The notes below the pieces were generated by a model. The model ran no database searches. It saw only the letters and a program-made list of their open reading frames with translations, and had not been told where the DNA came from. From Afipia sp. (lineage in GTDB: Bacteria; Pseudomonadota; Alphaproteobacteria; Rhizobiales; Xanthobacteraceae): a DNA stretch of 64,000 nucleotides. Made by a program: the position numbers and the translations under genes. Where the stretch lies: NCBI GenBank assembly GCA_030652315.1, contig JAUSAX010000089.1, positions 1 through 64,000 of the forward strand, given 5' to 3'. Shown here piece by piece: positions 18,687 to 28,205 of this stretch. Position 1 is the first letter of the stretch, and every line of letters starts with the position of its first letter.

Positions 18687-19878
18687 GTGAATCAGCCTCG
18701 AGCGTGCCACCGGCGAAATTGCGATAGATGAATCGGCTGTTGTCGCCGGCCGCCTCGCTCATCGCTGTCTTGAAGATCTGCTCATGCGCAGGCGAGAGCG
18801 CGCAGGCCGGATCGGTATTGCCAGCATTCCCGGTCAGCGCGAACGCCTGGCACCGGCAGCCGCCATAATCGACCTCCTTGTACTCGCAGCTCTGACACGG
18901 CTCCGGCATCCAGCCGGTGCCGCGATAGCGATTGAATGCTTCCGAATTCTGCCAGATCCACGCGATCGGATGATCCCGCACCGACTCGAATTCCAGACCC
19001 GTAATCGTTTCGGCGGCGTGACACGGCAGAATCTTGCCCGACGGCGATATATTGAAGAACTGCCTTCCCCAGCCGCCCATACATTTTTTCGGACGCAGCG
19101 CATAGTAATCCGGCACGACGTAGTCGATGGCGAGAATGCCCTTCAGCCGCGCCTCCGCCTCTTCGACGATGCGGGAGGTCTCGTCGATCTGATCCATCGT
19201 GGGCATCAGCGCCGCGCGGTTCTTCAGCGCCCAGCCGTAATACTGGACATTGGCCACTTCGAGCCGATCGGCATCGAGATCGACAGCCATCTGAATGATG
19301 TCCGCGAGCTGAAACAGGTTCTGGCGGTGCATCACCGCGTTTACCGTCAGCGGCAGACCAAGCTCACGGGCCCAGCCCGCAGCCTCGATCTTCTTCGCAT
19401 GGGCGTCCTTCAATCCGGCGACGCGGTCGGCAACACCCTGCTCACTGCCCTGAAAACTGATCTGGATGTGACAAAGCCCGGCATCGGCCAAAGCGGCAAG
19501 TTTGTCCTTCGTGAGCAGCACGGCGGACGTAATGAGGTTTGAATACAGTCCAACATCTGTGGCGTGCTGAATGATCTCAACAAGATCCTTGCGCGCCGTG
19601 GGCTCACCGCCGGAAAAATGAATCTGGAGCACGCCGATTTCGGCGAGTTCGCTCAGCACGCGCTTCCACTCGGCTGTCGATAGCTCCGCGCTTCCGCGTT
19701 CAAGCTCCAGCGGGTTCGAGCAATAGGGGCATTGCAGCGGACAGCGATGCGTGAGTTCCGCAAGGACCGCCAGCGGAATGCCGAAGGTTTCCGCCTGCGA
19801 CTTGCGCGCCTCCAGCACCGCCAATCCATCGGCTGGATCGGCGCGAACAGGAGAAGCATCGGTCAGCGTCGGACTCAT
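18676..19878 (-). CDS. pqqE: PqqA peptide cyclase (radical SAM/SPASM), PQQ biosynthesis
   Basis: 400 residues. The radical SAM cluster is in H-R-C-P-L-Q-C-P-Y-C (about residues 48-57). The C-terminal SPASM region has several Cys (C-M-G-G-W, C-H-A-A-E, C-Q-S-C-E-Y, G-G-C-R-C-Q) for auxiliary clusters. PqqE cross-links Glu and Tyr of PqqA, presented by PqqD. The ATG overlaps the pqqD stop by 4 bp. It is in the correct position in the pqqA-B-C-D-E order. Confidence 0.96.
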   Translation of the reverse strand: MSPTLTDASPVRADPADGLAVLEARKSQAETFGIPLAVLAELTHRCPLQCPYCSNPLELERGSAELSTAEWKRVLSELAEIGVLQIHFSGGEPTARKDLVEIIQHATDVGLYSNLITSAVLLTKDKLAALADAGLCHIQISFQGSEQGVADRVAGLKDAHAKKIEAAGWARELGLPLTVNAVMHRQNLFQLADIIQMAVDLDADRLEVANVQYYGWALKNRAALMPTMDQIDETSRIVEEAEARLKGILAIDYVVPDYYALRPKKCMGGWGRQFFNISPSGKILPCHAAETITGLEFESVRDHPIAWIWQNSEAFNRYRGTGWMPEPCQSCEYKEVDYGGCRCQAFALTGNAGNTDPACALSPAHEQIFKTAMSEAAGDNSRFIYRNFAGGTLEADSHGA

Positions 19879-20189
19879 GGCTTGGTGTCCTGTACCTCCG
19901 CGAGAAAACCCTTCTCGGCGAGATCCCGCAGCATGGCGATGACATCGGCACTGATTATCCCGCGATCGGCGGCATACTTGGCGGCGAGCATGTCGATGAT
20001 CTGATCGACATTGCGGACGCCATCGCAGAGCTGCAGAATCTCCACCGCGATCTCGTCCGGCGCAAGCACCCTCTCAGGCACCAGAATAACCCAAACCTGC
20101 CGTGCTTCGTCGAATTTCAGTTTGGCATGCCGCGCCAGAACGAGGCGACTTCCTTCAGTTATGTCGATCCGACGATTTCGCAATGCCAT
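19875..20189 (-). CDS. pqqD: PQQ biosynthesis peptide chaperone PqqD
   Basis: 104 residues from the ATG at 20189, whose first base is also the last base of the pqqC stop (TGATG). A longer reading from 20303 would lie within pqqC. The small winged-helix protein binds the PqqA precursor (R-R element) and hands it to PqqE. The typical core is L-V-P-E-R-V-L-A-P-D-E-I-A-V-E-I-L-Q-L-C-D-G. Confidence 0.95.
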   Translation of the reverse strand: MALRNRRIDITEGSRLVLARHAKLKFDEARQVWVILVPERVLAPDEIAVEILQLCDGVRNVDQIIDMLAAKYAADRGIISADVIAMLRDLAEKGFLAEVQDTKP

Positions 20190-20953
20190 CAGCCCTTCTC
20201 CGGCACAAAAGCGCCCGGCGGAACGTGGCCGTCGACATAGGCGTGATAGAGCGCGTCGAGTTGAACCCAGAGCACGTTGGTCTTGAAGATCAGCGCATTG
20301 CACACAGCTTCGCGCTCTTCCGGAGTTTTCGCATGTTTCTTGACGAAATCGAGGGCGAAACTGGCGTCACGCGGTGCCTGCTCCATGCGACGTTTGAAAT
20401 AGCTCATGATGTTCGGGTTGATGAAGTCGTAATGCGCCAGCATCCCCGAAATGCGCTCTTCGTGCAGGTTCGGCGCAAACAGCTCGGTCAAAGACGACGC
20501 GATGGCCTCCAGCGGCGTCCGGTCGCGGACGAAATGGACGTAGGCATCCACGGCAAAGCGCGTTGCCGGAAGAATTCCCTCGGCGGATTCGACGTAGGCG
20601 CTGTCGAGACCTAGCCCCTCGGTCAGCTTCAGCCAGCGTTCAATTCCACCCTCGGTGTCCACATCGCCGTCGTGATCTTCGATGCGGTGCCGCCACTCCA
20701 GCCGGATACTGCGATCGCGAAACCGCGAAATCACCACCGCATCCTTGATCGGAATAGAACTCTGATAATAGTAGCGATTAAGCGCCCAGGCCTGCACCTG
20801 CCCTTTGTTGAGCTTGCCGCCATGCAGCAACCGGTGGAACGGATGCAGGTTGTGATAACGCGTGGCGCCGATGCCTCGAAGCGCCGTCTCAAGTTCGTCC
20901 GGCGTCGCAAGCGGCGTTCCGGTCTTCAATGCAAACACGCTCGTCGCGATCAA
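20189..20953 (-). CDS. pqqC: Pyrroloquinoline-quinone synthase
   Basis: 254 residues. PqqC is a cofactor-free oxidase that performs the last ring closure and eight-electron oxidation to PQQ. Diagnostic segments include Y-H-N-L-H-P-F-H-R-L-L-H-G-G, K-G-Q-V-Q-A-W-A-L-N-R-Y-Y-Y-Q and R-I-E-D-H-D-G-D. It overlaps pqqB by 4 bp and pqqD by 1 bp. Confidence 0.96.
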   Translation of the reverse strand: MIATSVFALKTGTPLATPDELETALRGIGATRYHNLHPFHRLLHGGKLNKGQVQAWALNRYYYQSSIPIKDAVVISRFRDRSIRLEWRHRIEDHDGDVDTEGGIERWLKLTEGLGLDSAYVESAEGILPATRFAVDAYVHFVRDRTPLEAIASSLTELFAPNLHEERISGMLAHYDFINPNIMSYFKRRMEQAPRDASFALDFVKKHAKTPEEREAVCNALIFKTNVLWVQLDALYHAYVDGHVPPGAFVPEKG

Positions 20954-21867
20954 ATGGTGATCTCCACTCCGTCCGAAGGAATTTGCCAGCCCGCGCGCTC
21001 GGCCGCCTGACGTTCGGCAGAGCCCGGAAGCAGAACCGGATTCGAATTATTGATATGCAGGAAAATCTTGCGGGCAATGCCGAGGTCCGCAAACGCGGCT
21101 ATCGCGCCGTCCTCGCCGGACATCGCCATGTGGCCCATTCGCTGCCCCGTCTTGGTGCCAAGCCCTGCAGCAATCAGTTCATCGTCGCGCCACAGCGTCC
21201 CATCGAAGAAAATCAGTGGGGCCCCGTGAAGGCGTTGCTTCAGCTCAGGGGTCAGCGCAGCGCAGGCAGCGAGGAAATACAGGTGCTCCCCGCTTTGTTT
21301 GTCGGAAATCCGCAGACCCAGTGTATCCCCGGAGTCGTCGGTGCCGCTTTCGCCTTCAAGATACCACGCCCGCTTCCCCGGCACGGCGAATGGAAGAACC
21401 TCGAGGCCAGAGAGAGAGCCGTCGGAAAGTTTCGGTTCAAACGCCACGTCAAACTCAATCGGCTCGCGCCGCACGCGCTTCTCGTCGAGCACGTTGAAGA
21501 TACTGTTCGACTTGAGAATGGAGAGTACCCGCTGATGAGCATAGATCGTGAACGGCCATCCCTCACGGAGTGACAGCAGCCCGGCCACGGCGTCCACCTC
21601 GCCGTTGGTCAGAATGACGCCGGCAACGGGACTGTGCCGTAACTGACCTGCCTTTGGATGAAGCTGCGGCGTCGCGATCACCTGCTGGCGCAGGTCCGGC
21701 GAGGCATTCACCAGAAACCAGTGTTCCTCGTCTGCGCTAACGGCGATGGAAGCCTGTGTCGCGCGCAGTTCCGGACGCCCATCGCGCGCGGTCCGGCAGA
21801 TCTCACAATTGCAGTTCCATTGAGGAACGCCGCCGCCCGCCGCAGCCCCAAGAACGACGACGCGCAT
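20950..21867 (-). CDS. pqqB: PQQ biosynthesis protein PqqB (metallo-beta-lactamase fold)
   Basis: 305 residues from the ATG at 21867, where the family's M-R-V-V-V-L-G-A-A-A-G-G-G begins; a TTG at 21888 would add seven residues. The zinc-knuckle motif W-N-C-N-C-E-I-C is present. The usual HxHxDH of the fold is replaced by N-G-E-V-D-A-V, which fits the atypical PqqB branch. It is thought to hydroxylate a tyrosine-derived intermediate. It lies 156 bp downstream of pqqA. Confidence 0.95.
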   Translation of the reverse strand: MRVVVLGAAAGGGVPQWNCNCEICRTARDGRPELRATQASIAVSADEEHWFLVNASPDLRQQVIATPQLHPKAGQLRHSPVAGVILTNGEVDAVAGLLSLREGWPFTIYAHQRVLSILKSNSIFNVLDEKRVRREPIEFDVAFEPKLSDGSLSGLEVLPFAVPGKRAWYLEGESGTDDSGDTLGLRISDKQSGEHLYFLAACAALTPELKQRLHGAPLIFFDGTLWRDDELIAAGLGTKTGQRMGHMAMSGEDGAIAAFADLGIARKIFLHINNSNPVLLPGSAERQAAERAGWQIPSDGVEITI

Positions 21868-22023
21868 GAGATTCCGCCCTCGATTCAATGACAGGATTAG
21901 TGATGGCAGAATTCAACGTCACAGACGCCAACAACCCGGCCTCGCGCAGGAACACCTCTTCCTTCGAGGAATTCCTGGCGCAAACCGGATCGCTTCATTG
22001 CGAGCCTGATGGCGGGATGCGGT

Positions 22024-22104
22024 CTATTTTCGGGCCGCGCAGGCGTACATATTGATTTCCATGCCCACTGGCACTTCGACGATCCTTGGGGTCTTCCAGG
22101 CCAT
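22024..22104 (-). CDS. pqqA: PQQ precursor peptide PqqA
   Basis: 26 codons from the ATG at 22104 to a TAG at 22024, with a strong AAGGAG 6-7 bp upstream. The peptide contains E-V-P-V-G-M-E-I-N-M-Y; the second Glu and the Tyr (three residues apart in E-I-N-M-Y) are the pair that become PQQ. It is the first gene of pqqABCDE. The 156-bp gap to pqqB, larger than all others in the operon, is usual and may set a high peptide-to-enzyme ratio. Confidence 0.96.
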   Translation of the reverse strand: MAWKTPRIVEVPVGMEINMYACAARK

Positions 22105-22446
22105 TTTGGTCTCCTTGCCCATTAGGGGGACGAGATTCTGCATCCTCGTCAACGGCAAAGCTAACATGGAGTTTCCGAACCGTGCCATCGAATTTGAGAT
22201 GCGAGTGGCACAAGTTTGTGACCTAGTCGGCGATGTGTGCATCGCACCAACGCTCGATCCCTTTCTCGCGGCGATGCACAAAAAACTCCGCCTTTGCGAA
22301 AAAGCACTTTACGCCGATACCTGTCACTCTCAACCTGTGGTCAATAACGACGCCACAACGGCGCGATTCTTCACAACAGCATGGGTCGCTACAGCCTTCC
22401 GAGCCGAAGGACGGAGGACTCTGTAGTGAAAGGGAGGGAATCCACG
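22105..22446. promoter_or_regulatory. Divergent upstream region of pqqA and a hypothetical gene
   Basis: No convincing gene is seen. It should hold the pqqA promoter (minus strand) and that of the hypothetical gene on the plus strand. The one clear structure is a perfect 10-bp inverted repeat at 22236-22245 and 22271-22280, listed separately. No recognisable -35/-10 pair stands out. Confidence 0.5.
22230..22280. repeat. Nested inverted repeats upstream of pqqA
   Basis: TGTGCATCGC at 22236-22245 is exactly complementary to GCGATGCACA at 22271-22280 (25-nt spacer). The left arm is itself part of a short dyad GCGATG-TGTG-CATCGC at 22230-22245. The right arm is followed by AAAAA on the plus strand. 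Could be an operator pair or alternative RNA hairpins; function unknown. Confidence 0.5.
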
Positions 22447-22794
22447 TTGAGCTTGCCCCGCGCACGCATCAAAATGTCCGATGCAGATATCGTCAGCCGG
22501 TTCGAACGGCTCGGCTACAAACTCGCCATCGATCAGATCGCCTTCACATCGGAAAGCGTCGAGGATTTCTACGACGCACGGGAAACACTTTGGACAGGTG
22601 TAGGTACGGTAAAGATCTACGAGGAAGGCGGATTGCTGCTTGTTGAAAAAGCACAGCCGCGCGCAGGCCAGCCCTCGCGCGACATAGCGGTCATCAGCCT
22701 CGGACATGCGCGTGCTGTGATGGGCGTCCTCAAACCGGACAAGTCAGCGGAGTTGCCGCGGTATGCCGGGCGAATGGAATTACCCGAACGCTAG
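22447..22794 (+). CDS. Hypothetical protein, divergent from pqqA
   Basis: 115 residues from a TTG at 22447 preceded by GGAGGG at 8 bp; an ATG at 22474 without such a site is the alternative. It is a soluble, mixed alpha/beta-looking protein with no signal peptide or membrane segment. It opens with S-D-A-D-I-V-S-R-F-E-R-L-G-Y and has a compact core W-T-G-V-G-T-V-K-I-Y-E-E-G-G. I do not recognise a family. It converges on phoB, whose stop lies 44 bp away. Codon use looks native, so a real gene is likely, but the product is unknown. Confidence 0.6.
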   Translation: MSLPRARIKMSDADIVSRFERLGYKLAIDQIAFTSESVEDFYDARETLWTGVGTVKIYEEGGLLLVEKAQPRAGQPSRDIAVISLGHARAVMGVLKPDKSAELPRYAGRMELPER

Positions 22795-22838
22795 AACGGA
22801 TCACCTTCGCGCACCAATCGACGGCTCTCAGCCTGACG

Positions 22839-23540
22839 CTATTCGGCCTTGGCAAATCGATCGTCGAGCGCATAGCCCGCGCCGCGAACGGTGCGGATCG
22901 GATCGGATTCTCGCCCGGGATTCAGAAGCTTCCGCAGTCGCCCGATGTGAACGTCCACGGTACGCTCATCGATATAGATGTCGCGCCCCCATACGCCGTC
23001 GAGCAACTGCTCGCGGCTAAACACACGTCCCGGGTGCTCAAGGAAGAACTCCAGCAGCCGATATTCGGTCGGTCCGAGATCGATCGGGCGACCCGAGCGC
23101 GCAACCCGGCGTCTGTCCCGATCCAGTTCGATGTCGCCGAACGCTAGAACAGTGGCAAGACGCTCGGGACTGGCACGACGCAAAAGACCCTTCACGCGTG
23201 CAAGCAGTTCCGGCACCGAGAACGGCTTCACGATGTAATCGTCCGCACCGGTTGCAAGTCCCCTCACCCGTTCGCTTTCCTCGCCGCGCGCGGTCAGCAT
23301 GATGATTGGAACCTGCTTGGTCTCGGGCCGCGCACGGAGCCTGCGGCACAACTCAATCCCGGACAGACCGGGAAGCATCCAGTCAAGAACGATAAGATCT
23401 GGAACGTGTTCCTTGAGCCGCGTATCCGCGTCGTCGCCACGTGCGACCGTTTCGACGTCGTAGCCCTCGGCATCAAGGTTGTAGCGAAGCAGCGTTGTCA
23501 ACGCTTCTTCGTCCTCGACCACAAGAATTCGGGCGCTCAT
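22839..23540 (-). CDS. phoB: Phosphate regulon response regulator PhoB
   Basis: 233 residues. The receiver domain (about 1-120) shows acidic E-D-E-E, the phospho-Asp in V-L-D-W-M-L-P-G and the conserved Lys in I-V-K-P-F-S. The OmpR/PhoB winged helix follows (R-T-V-D-V-H-I-G-R-L-R-K-L-L, V-R-G-A-G-Y-A-L). It is last in the pst operon, 24 bp after phoU. The histidine kinase PhoR is not in the window. Confidence 0.95.
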   Translation of the reverse strand: MSARILVVEDEEALTTLLRYNLDAEGYDVETVARGDDADTRLKEHVPDLIVLDWMLPGLSGIELCRRLRARPETKQVPIIMLTARGEESERVRGLATGADDYIVKPFSVPELLARVKGLLRRASPERLATVLAFGDIELDRDRRRVARSGRPIDLGPTEYRLLEFFLEHPGRVFSREQLLDGVWGRDIYIDERTVDVHIGRLRKLLNPGRESDPIRTVRGAGYALDDRFAKAE

Positions 23541-23564
23541 GCTCGATCCTTCAATTGAGACACA

Positions 23565-24281
23565 TTAGTTTCCGGACGCTGCGGTTGCAAAGTTCGTCAT
23601 ATCGCCCTTTGGGCGCTGATCGATCATCTGCTGACCTTCGATCATATAGAACACCGTCTCGGCGATATTGGTCGCGTGATCGCCAATCCGTTCGATGTTC
23701 TTGGCGCAAAACATCAGATGGATACAGAAGCCGATGTTGCGCGGGTCTTCCATCATGTAGGTCAGGAGTTCGCGGAACAGCGAGGTGCAAATCGCATCGA
23801 CCTCCTCGTCACCCTTCCAGACCACCATGGCGGCGGGAAGATCATGCGCCGCGTAGGCGTCGAGTACAGATTTCACCTGCGACTGCACAAGATCGGTCAT
23901 GTGCTCCAGGCCGCGGATCAATTTCAGCGGATGAAAATCACTATCGAGCGCCGCAACGCGCTTACCTATATTCTTGGACAGGTCGCCAATGCGCTCAAGG
24001 TCGGTCGCGACACGCATTGAGCTGACGATCTCACGCAAGTCGACCGCCATCGGCTGACGGCGCGCGATCGTCAGAACTGCCCGCTCCTCGATCAGATGCT
24101 GCAGCTTGTCGATGTCGAGGTCTGCGGCGACGACACGCTTGCCAAGCGCAACGTCGCGTCGGATCAAGGCATCGACGGAATCGACGATCTGCCGTTCGGC
24201 CAAGCCGCCCATCTCGGCCACCAGCCGATTGAGCTCCTGAAGATCGTCATCGAACGCCTTAGCGGTATGATCTGAACCCAT
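23565..24281 (-). CDS. phoU: Phosphate signalling protein PhoU
   Basis: 238 residues from the ATG at 24281, which has GGGAGA upstream; an in-frame codon at 24299 is less likely. The sequence is two helical PhoU repeats with the metal-binding E/D-x3-D pattern (D-L-E-R-I-G-D-L-S-K-N-I and N-I-E-R-I-G-D-H-A-T-N-I). PhoU damps PhoR signalling when phosphate is plentiful, through PstB. It lies between pstB and phoB. Confidence 0.95.
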   Translation of the reverse strand: MGSDHTAKAFDDDLQELNRLVAEMGGLAERQIVDSVDALIRRDVALGKRVVAADLDIDKLQHLIEERAVLTIARRQPMAVDLREIVSSMRVATDLERIGDLSKNIGKRVAALDSDFHPLKLIRGLEHMTDLVQSQVKSVLDAYAAHDLPAAMVVWKGDEEVDAICTSLFRELLTYMMEDPRNIGFCIHLMFCAKNIERIGDHATNIAETVFYMIEGQQMIDQRPKGDMTNFATAASGN

Positions 24282-24307
24282 GATATTTCTCTCCCGCAAA
24301 ATGCGCG

Positions 24308-25135
24308 TCAGCCGAAGCGGCCGGTGATGTAGTCTTGCGTGCGCCGATCGGTCGGCGAGGTGAAAATCTTGTTGGTGTCGTCGAACTCGATCAGTTCGCC
24401 GAGATACATGAACGCGGTCTTGTCCGATACACGCGCCGCCTGCTGCATATTATGCGTCACGATGGCGATCGTGTAGTCTTCCTTCAGTTCCTGGATCAGC
24501 TCCTCGATCTTAGCGGTCGAGATCGGATCGAGCGCCGAGCAAGGCTCATCAAACAGGATCACCTCAGGACGAACCGCAACGGTGCGCGCGATGCACAGGC
24601 GTTGCTGCTGGCCGCCCGACAGGCTGAGACCGCTGGCGTTCAGCTTGTCCTTGACTTCATTCCACAACGCCCCGCCCTTCAGCGCGGCTTCTACGCGGCC
24701 GTCCATTTCCGACTTCGAGATCTTCTCATAGAGCCTGATGCCAAACGCGATGTTCTCATAGATCGTCATCGGAAACGGTGTCGGCTTCTGGAACACCATT
24801 CCGATCCGGGCGCGCAACAGGTTGAGATCGATTTTCGGATCGAGAATGTTGGTCGAATCCAGCATGAGCTGTCCGACTGCGCGCTGGCCTGGATAGAGAT
24901 CATACATCCGGTTGAAGACGCGCAGTAACGTCGACTTGCCGCAGCCCGACGGACCGATGAACGCGGTGACGCGGTTCTCGCCGAGAGTGATGTTGATGTT
25001 CTTCAGGGCGTGGTGTTCGCCGTAGTAGAAATTCAGGTCACGCGCTGTCACCTTGGCACGCGGTTCGACATGGCCTGCCATTCCCGACACATGCCCGCGC
25101 GGAAGATCAACACTCACTGAAAGCTGCTCGCTCAT
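24308..25135 (-). CDS. pstB: Phosphate ABC transporter ATP-binding protein
   Basis: 275 residues. Walker [10 protein letters not shown], signature L-S-G-G-Q-Q-Q-R, Walker [17 protein letters not shown] (the Cys and the D-P-I are typical of PstB), switch T-H-N-M-Q-Q-A. The start overlaps the pstA stop by 4 bp. Confidence 0.97.
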   Translation of the reverse strand: MSEQLSVSVDLPRGHVSGMAGHVEPRAKVTARDLNFYYGEHHALKNINITLGENRVTAFIGPSGCGKSTLLRVFNRMYDLYPGQRAVGQLMLDSTNILDPKIDLNLLRARIGMVFQKPTPFPMTIYENIAFGIRLYEKISKSEMDGRVEAALKGGALWNEVKDKLNASGLSLSGGQQQRLCIARTVAVRPEVILFDEPCSALDPISTAKIEELIQELKEDYTIAIVTHNMQQAARVSDKTAFMYLGELIEFDDTNKIFTSPTDRRTQDYITGRFG

Positions 25136-25977
25136 TTCGATGTCCTCTCGGCGCTAAGAATGCGTGCGCCAATGTTAAGGGCAAGTACGGTCAAGGTGAT
25201 AAGCAGCGCCCCGCTCCATGCGAGCTGCTTCCAGTACTCGTAGGGGCTCTGGACGAAGTTGTTGATGGTCACCGGCAGGTTGGCCATGGTCTTGGTAAGG
25301 TCGAGACTGAAGAACTGGTTGCTGAGCGCGGTGAACAGCAACGGTGCGGTTTCACCGGCGACACGTGCTGTTGCCAGCAACACGCCGGTGATAAGGCCCG
25401 AGCGCGCAGCACGATAGGCGATGCGCTTGATGACCAGCGAGCGCGGCAAGCCGAGTGCAGACGCAGCCTCGCGCAGAGGGTTGGGGACAAGGCCGAGCAT
25501 GTCTTCGGTGGTGCGCACCACCACTGGAATAACGATGACCGCCAGCGCCAGTGTGCCTGCAAGTGCCGAGAACCCACCCATCGGCACAACGACTGCACCG
25601 TAGACAAACAAGCCGATGATAATCGATGGCGCACTCAACAGGATGTCGTTGATAAAGCGGATCACCGACGTCAACCTGTCGTGCTTGCCGTATTCAGCAA
25701 GATAGGTGCCGGCGAACAGTCCAACCGGCGCACCGATGCCGACACCCAGCACCGTCATGATGATCGAACCAACGATAGCATTGAGCAATCCGCCGTCGGT
25801 GGAGCCCGGCGGCGGAGTATTCTCGGTGAAGATACTAAGGTTCAGGCCCGCAAGGCCGTTGTAGAACAGCGTGAACAGGATCAGCGCAAGCCAGGTGACG
25901 CCGAACAACGCAGCGCCGAGACACAGAAATCGAATCACAATGTCCGAGCGGCGGCGGGAGGCATAAATCGGATTCAT
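25132..25977 (-). CDS. pstA: Phosphate ABC transporter permease PstA
   Basis: 281 residues with about six membrane segments and the permease loop [13 protein letters not shown]. The N-terminal helix is followed by a periplasmic stretch rich in Pro and Gly ([13 protein letters not shown]), typical of PstA. It starts 3 bp after pstC and overlaps pstB. Confidence 0.95.
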   Translation of the reverse strand: MNPIYASRRRSDIVIRFLCLGAALFGVTWLALILFTLFYNGLAGLNLSIFTENTPPPGSTDGGLLNAIVGSIIMTVLGVGIGAPVGLFAGTYLAEYGKHDRLTSVIRFINDILLSAPSIIIGLFVYGAVVVPMGGFSALAGTLALAVIVIPVVVRTTEDMLGLVPNPLREAASALGLPRSLVIKRIAYRAARSGLITGVLLATARVAGETAPLLFTALSNQFFSLDLTKTMANLPVTINNFVQSPYEYWKQLAWSGALLITLTVLALNIGARILSAERTSK

Positions 25978-25980
25978 GGC

Positions 25981-26997
25981 TCAGTTCCCCGCCTTCTTCT
26001 CAAGGCGCATCAGCATCAGCCGCGCTGACGCCAGCACGAAGAATGTGAGCACGAACAGCAGCAGACCGAGCAGGATGAGGCCCGACTGGTGCAGACCATC
26101 GCTTTCTGCAAATTCGCTGGCGATAGCTGCTGAAATTGTCGTGCCGGGTGCAAAGACTGAGGTGGATATCCTGAACGAGTTTCCGATGATGAAGGTGACG
26201 GCCATCGTCTCGCCGAGCGCGCGGCCGAGCGCCAGCATGATGCCGCCGATCACACCCACCCGCGTATAGGGAATGACGACGTTACGGACGACTTCCCACG
26301 TCGTACAACCAACGCCGTAGGCTGCTTCCTTCAAGACCGGCGGAACCGTCTTGAACACATCGACCGAAATCGAGGTGATGAAAGGCAGCACCATGATCGC
26401 GAGGATCAGTGCAGCATTGAACAGGCTGAGATACGACGGCGGGCCCGCGAAAATGGCGCCGAGAATGGGCACGCCATCGAATATCTTGATCATGAAGGGC
26501 TGAAAGGTGTTCGCCAGGAACGGGCCGAGCACGAAGAAACCCCACATGCCGTAGATGATCGACGGAACGCCGGCGAGCAGTTCGACCGCCATTCCGATTG
26601 GGCGGCGCAGCCATTGTGGACACAACTCAGTGAGGAAGATCGCGATGCCGATCCCGATGGGAATGGCGATCATCATCGCGATCACCGATGTTACCAGCGT
26701 GCCGTAGATCGGGCCAAGCGCACCGAGCACCGGTGGATCCGCGGACGGCGCCCAGCGCTGCGTCCACAGGAACGCGAACCCATATTCCTTCATCGCAGGC
26801 CATGCGCCCGCGATCAGGGAGAGAATGATGCCGCCGAGAATGAGAAGAACCGCGAGCGCACAGGCCCGGGTGGTCCAGTAGAATGCTTTGTCCCCGAACT
26901 TGAATGCGCTCAGAGCTTTCGCGCGATCGTATGGTCCGGCTTCGTCTATGGAGGTGCTCTGAACGGCCATCTCTGCCACGCTCGTCCCCTGTCCCAT
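25981..26997 (-). CDS. pstC: Phosphate ABC transporter permease PstC
   Basis: 338 residues from the ATG at 26997; a second in-frame ATG at 26967 is possible. It has about six membrane helices and the permease loop around V-L-K-E-A-A-Y-G-V-G-C-T-T-W-E. The long cytoplasmic N-terminus before the first helix (about 35 residues) is usual. It is separated from pstS by 99 bp that contain a strong stem-loop. Confidence 0.94.
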   Translation of the reverse strand: MGQGTSVAEMAVQSTSIDEAGPYDRAKALSAFKFGDKAFYWTTRACALAVLLILGGIILSLIAGAWPAMKEYGFAFLWTQRWAPSADPPVLGALGPIYGTLVTSVIAMMIAIPIGIGIAIFLTELCPQWLRRPIGMAVELLAGVPSIIYGMWGFFVLGPFLANTFQPFMIKIFDGVPILGAIFAGPPSYLSLFNAALILAIMVLPFITSISVDVFKTVPPVLKEAAYGVGCTTWEVVRNVVIPYTRVGVIGGIMLALGRALGETMAVTFIIGNSFRISTSVFAPGTTISAAIASEFAESDGLHQSGLILLGLLLFVLTFFVLASARLMLMRLEKKAGN

Positions 26998-27059
26998 TCA
27001 CTCTAATTGAAGTCTGCCGGCCGCACACGTCTCGATTGGCGCCCGGGCCGTCAAAGGAA

Positions 27060-27087
27060 CCGGAGGAGAGGCAGGCCTCTCCTCCGG
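27060..27087 (-). terminator. Stem-loop between pstS and pstC
   Basis: A perfect 12-bp inverted repeat with a 4-nt loop (arms CCGGAGGAGAGG and CCTCTCCTCCGG). No T-run follows on the minus strand. It probably causes partial termination or protects the pstS mRNA end, giving more binding protein than permease. Confidence 0.65.
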
Positions 27088-27096
27088 AACACTTGC

Positions 27097-28107
27097 TTAA
27101 CTCTTGATGTCGGCTGACCAGGTCTTTTCGATCAGCTTGACCACCGGCTCAGGCATCGGAATGTAATCGAGATCCTCAGCCATCTTGTCGCCCTTCTCGA
27201 ACGACCATTTGAAGAACTTGATCGCTTCCGCGGACGCGGCTTTGTCGACCGGAACCTTGTGCATCAGGATGAAGGTTGCGGCAGTGATCGGCCACGAGGA
27301 TTCACCCGGCTGGTCGGTCAGGATCACGTAGTAACCGGGAGCCTTGGCCCAATCGGCGTTGGACGCTGCGGCCTGGAACGTCGCCACGGTCGGCTGGACG
27401 GTCTTGCCGGCCTTGTTGGTCATCGCCGCATAGGTCAGCTTGTTCTGCTTGGCATAAGCGTACTCGACATAACCGATCGAGTTCTTGGTCTGGCCGACGT
27501 TGCCTGCAACGCCTTCGTTGCCCTTGGCGCCGACGCCGGTGGGCCATTCAACAGCCGTCCCCAGGCCGACCTTGGCCTTCCACTCAGCGTTAACCTTCGA
27601 CAGGTAGTCGGTGAAGTTGAAGGTCGTTCCCGAACCGTCCGAGCGGCGCACCACAGTGATGGCGTCGGTCGGCAGGGTGAGCTTCGGGTTCAGCTTGGCA
27701 ATGGCTGGATCGTTCCACTTGGTAATCTTGCCGAGATAGATGTCGCCGAGCAGTTCGCCGGAGAGCACCAGTTCGCCCGGCTTGATGCCTTGTAGGTTCA
27801 CAACAGGCACGATCGCGCCCATCACCATCGGCCACTGAATGAGGCCATCCTTCTCGAGCTGTTCAGCCTTGAGCGGCGCGTCGGTCGCGCCGAAGGTCAC
27901 GGTCTTGGCCTGGATCTGCTTGATGCCGGCGCCGGAACCGATCGACTGGTAGTTCAGGCCATTGCCGGTCTCCTTCTTGTAGGCGTCAGCCCATTTCGAA
28001 TAGACGGGGAACGGGAACGTCGCACCCGCACCGGTGATGTCGGCGGCGAAGGCCGAGGTCGATGCGGCGACAAGGCCAGCAGCGACGGCTGTTTTGACGA
28101 AATTCAC
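27097..28107 (-). CDS. pstS: Phosphate ABC transporter substrate-binding protein PstS
   Basis: 336 residues from the GTG at 28107, chosen because GGAGAG lies 5 bp upstream and it starts right at a signal peptide ([12 protein letters not shown], cleavage near A-F-A-A-D). The mature protein begins [13 protein letters not shown] and has the phosphate-contacting R-S-D-G-S-G-T-T and I-G-S-G-A-G-I-K-Q motifs. A Pho box lies about 100 bp upstream. Confidence 0.96.
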   Translation of the reverse strand: MNFVKTAVAAGLVAASTSAFAADITGAGATFPFPVYSKWADAYKKETGNGLNYQSIGSGAGIKQIQAKTVTFGATDAPLKAEQLEKDGLIQWPMVMGAIVPVVNLQGIKPGELVLSGELLGDIYLGKITKWNDPAIAKLNPKLTLPTDAITVVRRSDGSGTTFNFTDYLSKVNAEWKAKVGLGTAVEWPTGVGAKGNEGVAGNVGQTKNSIGYVEYAYAKQNKLTYAAMTNKAGKTVQPTVATFQAAASNADWAKAPGYYVILTDQPGESSWPITAATFILMHKVPVDKAASAEAIKFFKWSFEKGDKMAEDLDYIPMPEPVVKLIEKTWSADIKS

Positions 28108-28205
28108 TGGGTCTCTCCATCGTGTGAGCGGGTGCACAATCATCGGAGATTGCTTCCCGAGGCCGTCTCTTTAGAGGTCCGGCATAGAGCTTTTATGGAG
28201 GTTGG

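Noticed and set aside
27060-27087. Full Rho-independent terminator after pstS
   Set aside because: The stem is strong but no T-run follows, and pstCAB has no other promoter that I can see, so complete termination is unlikely.
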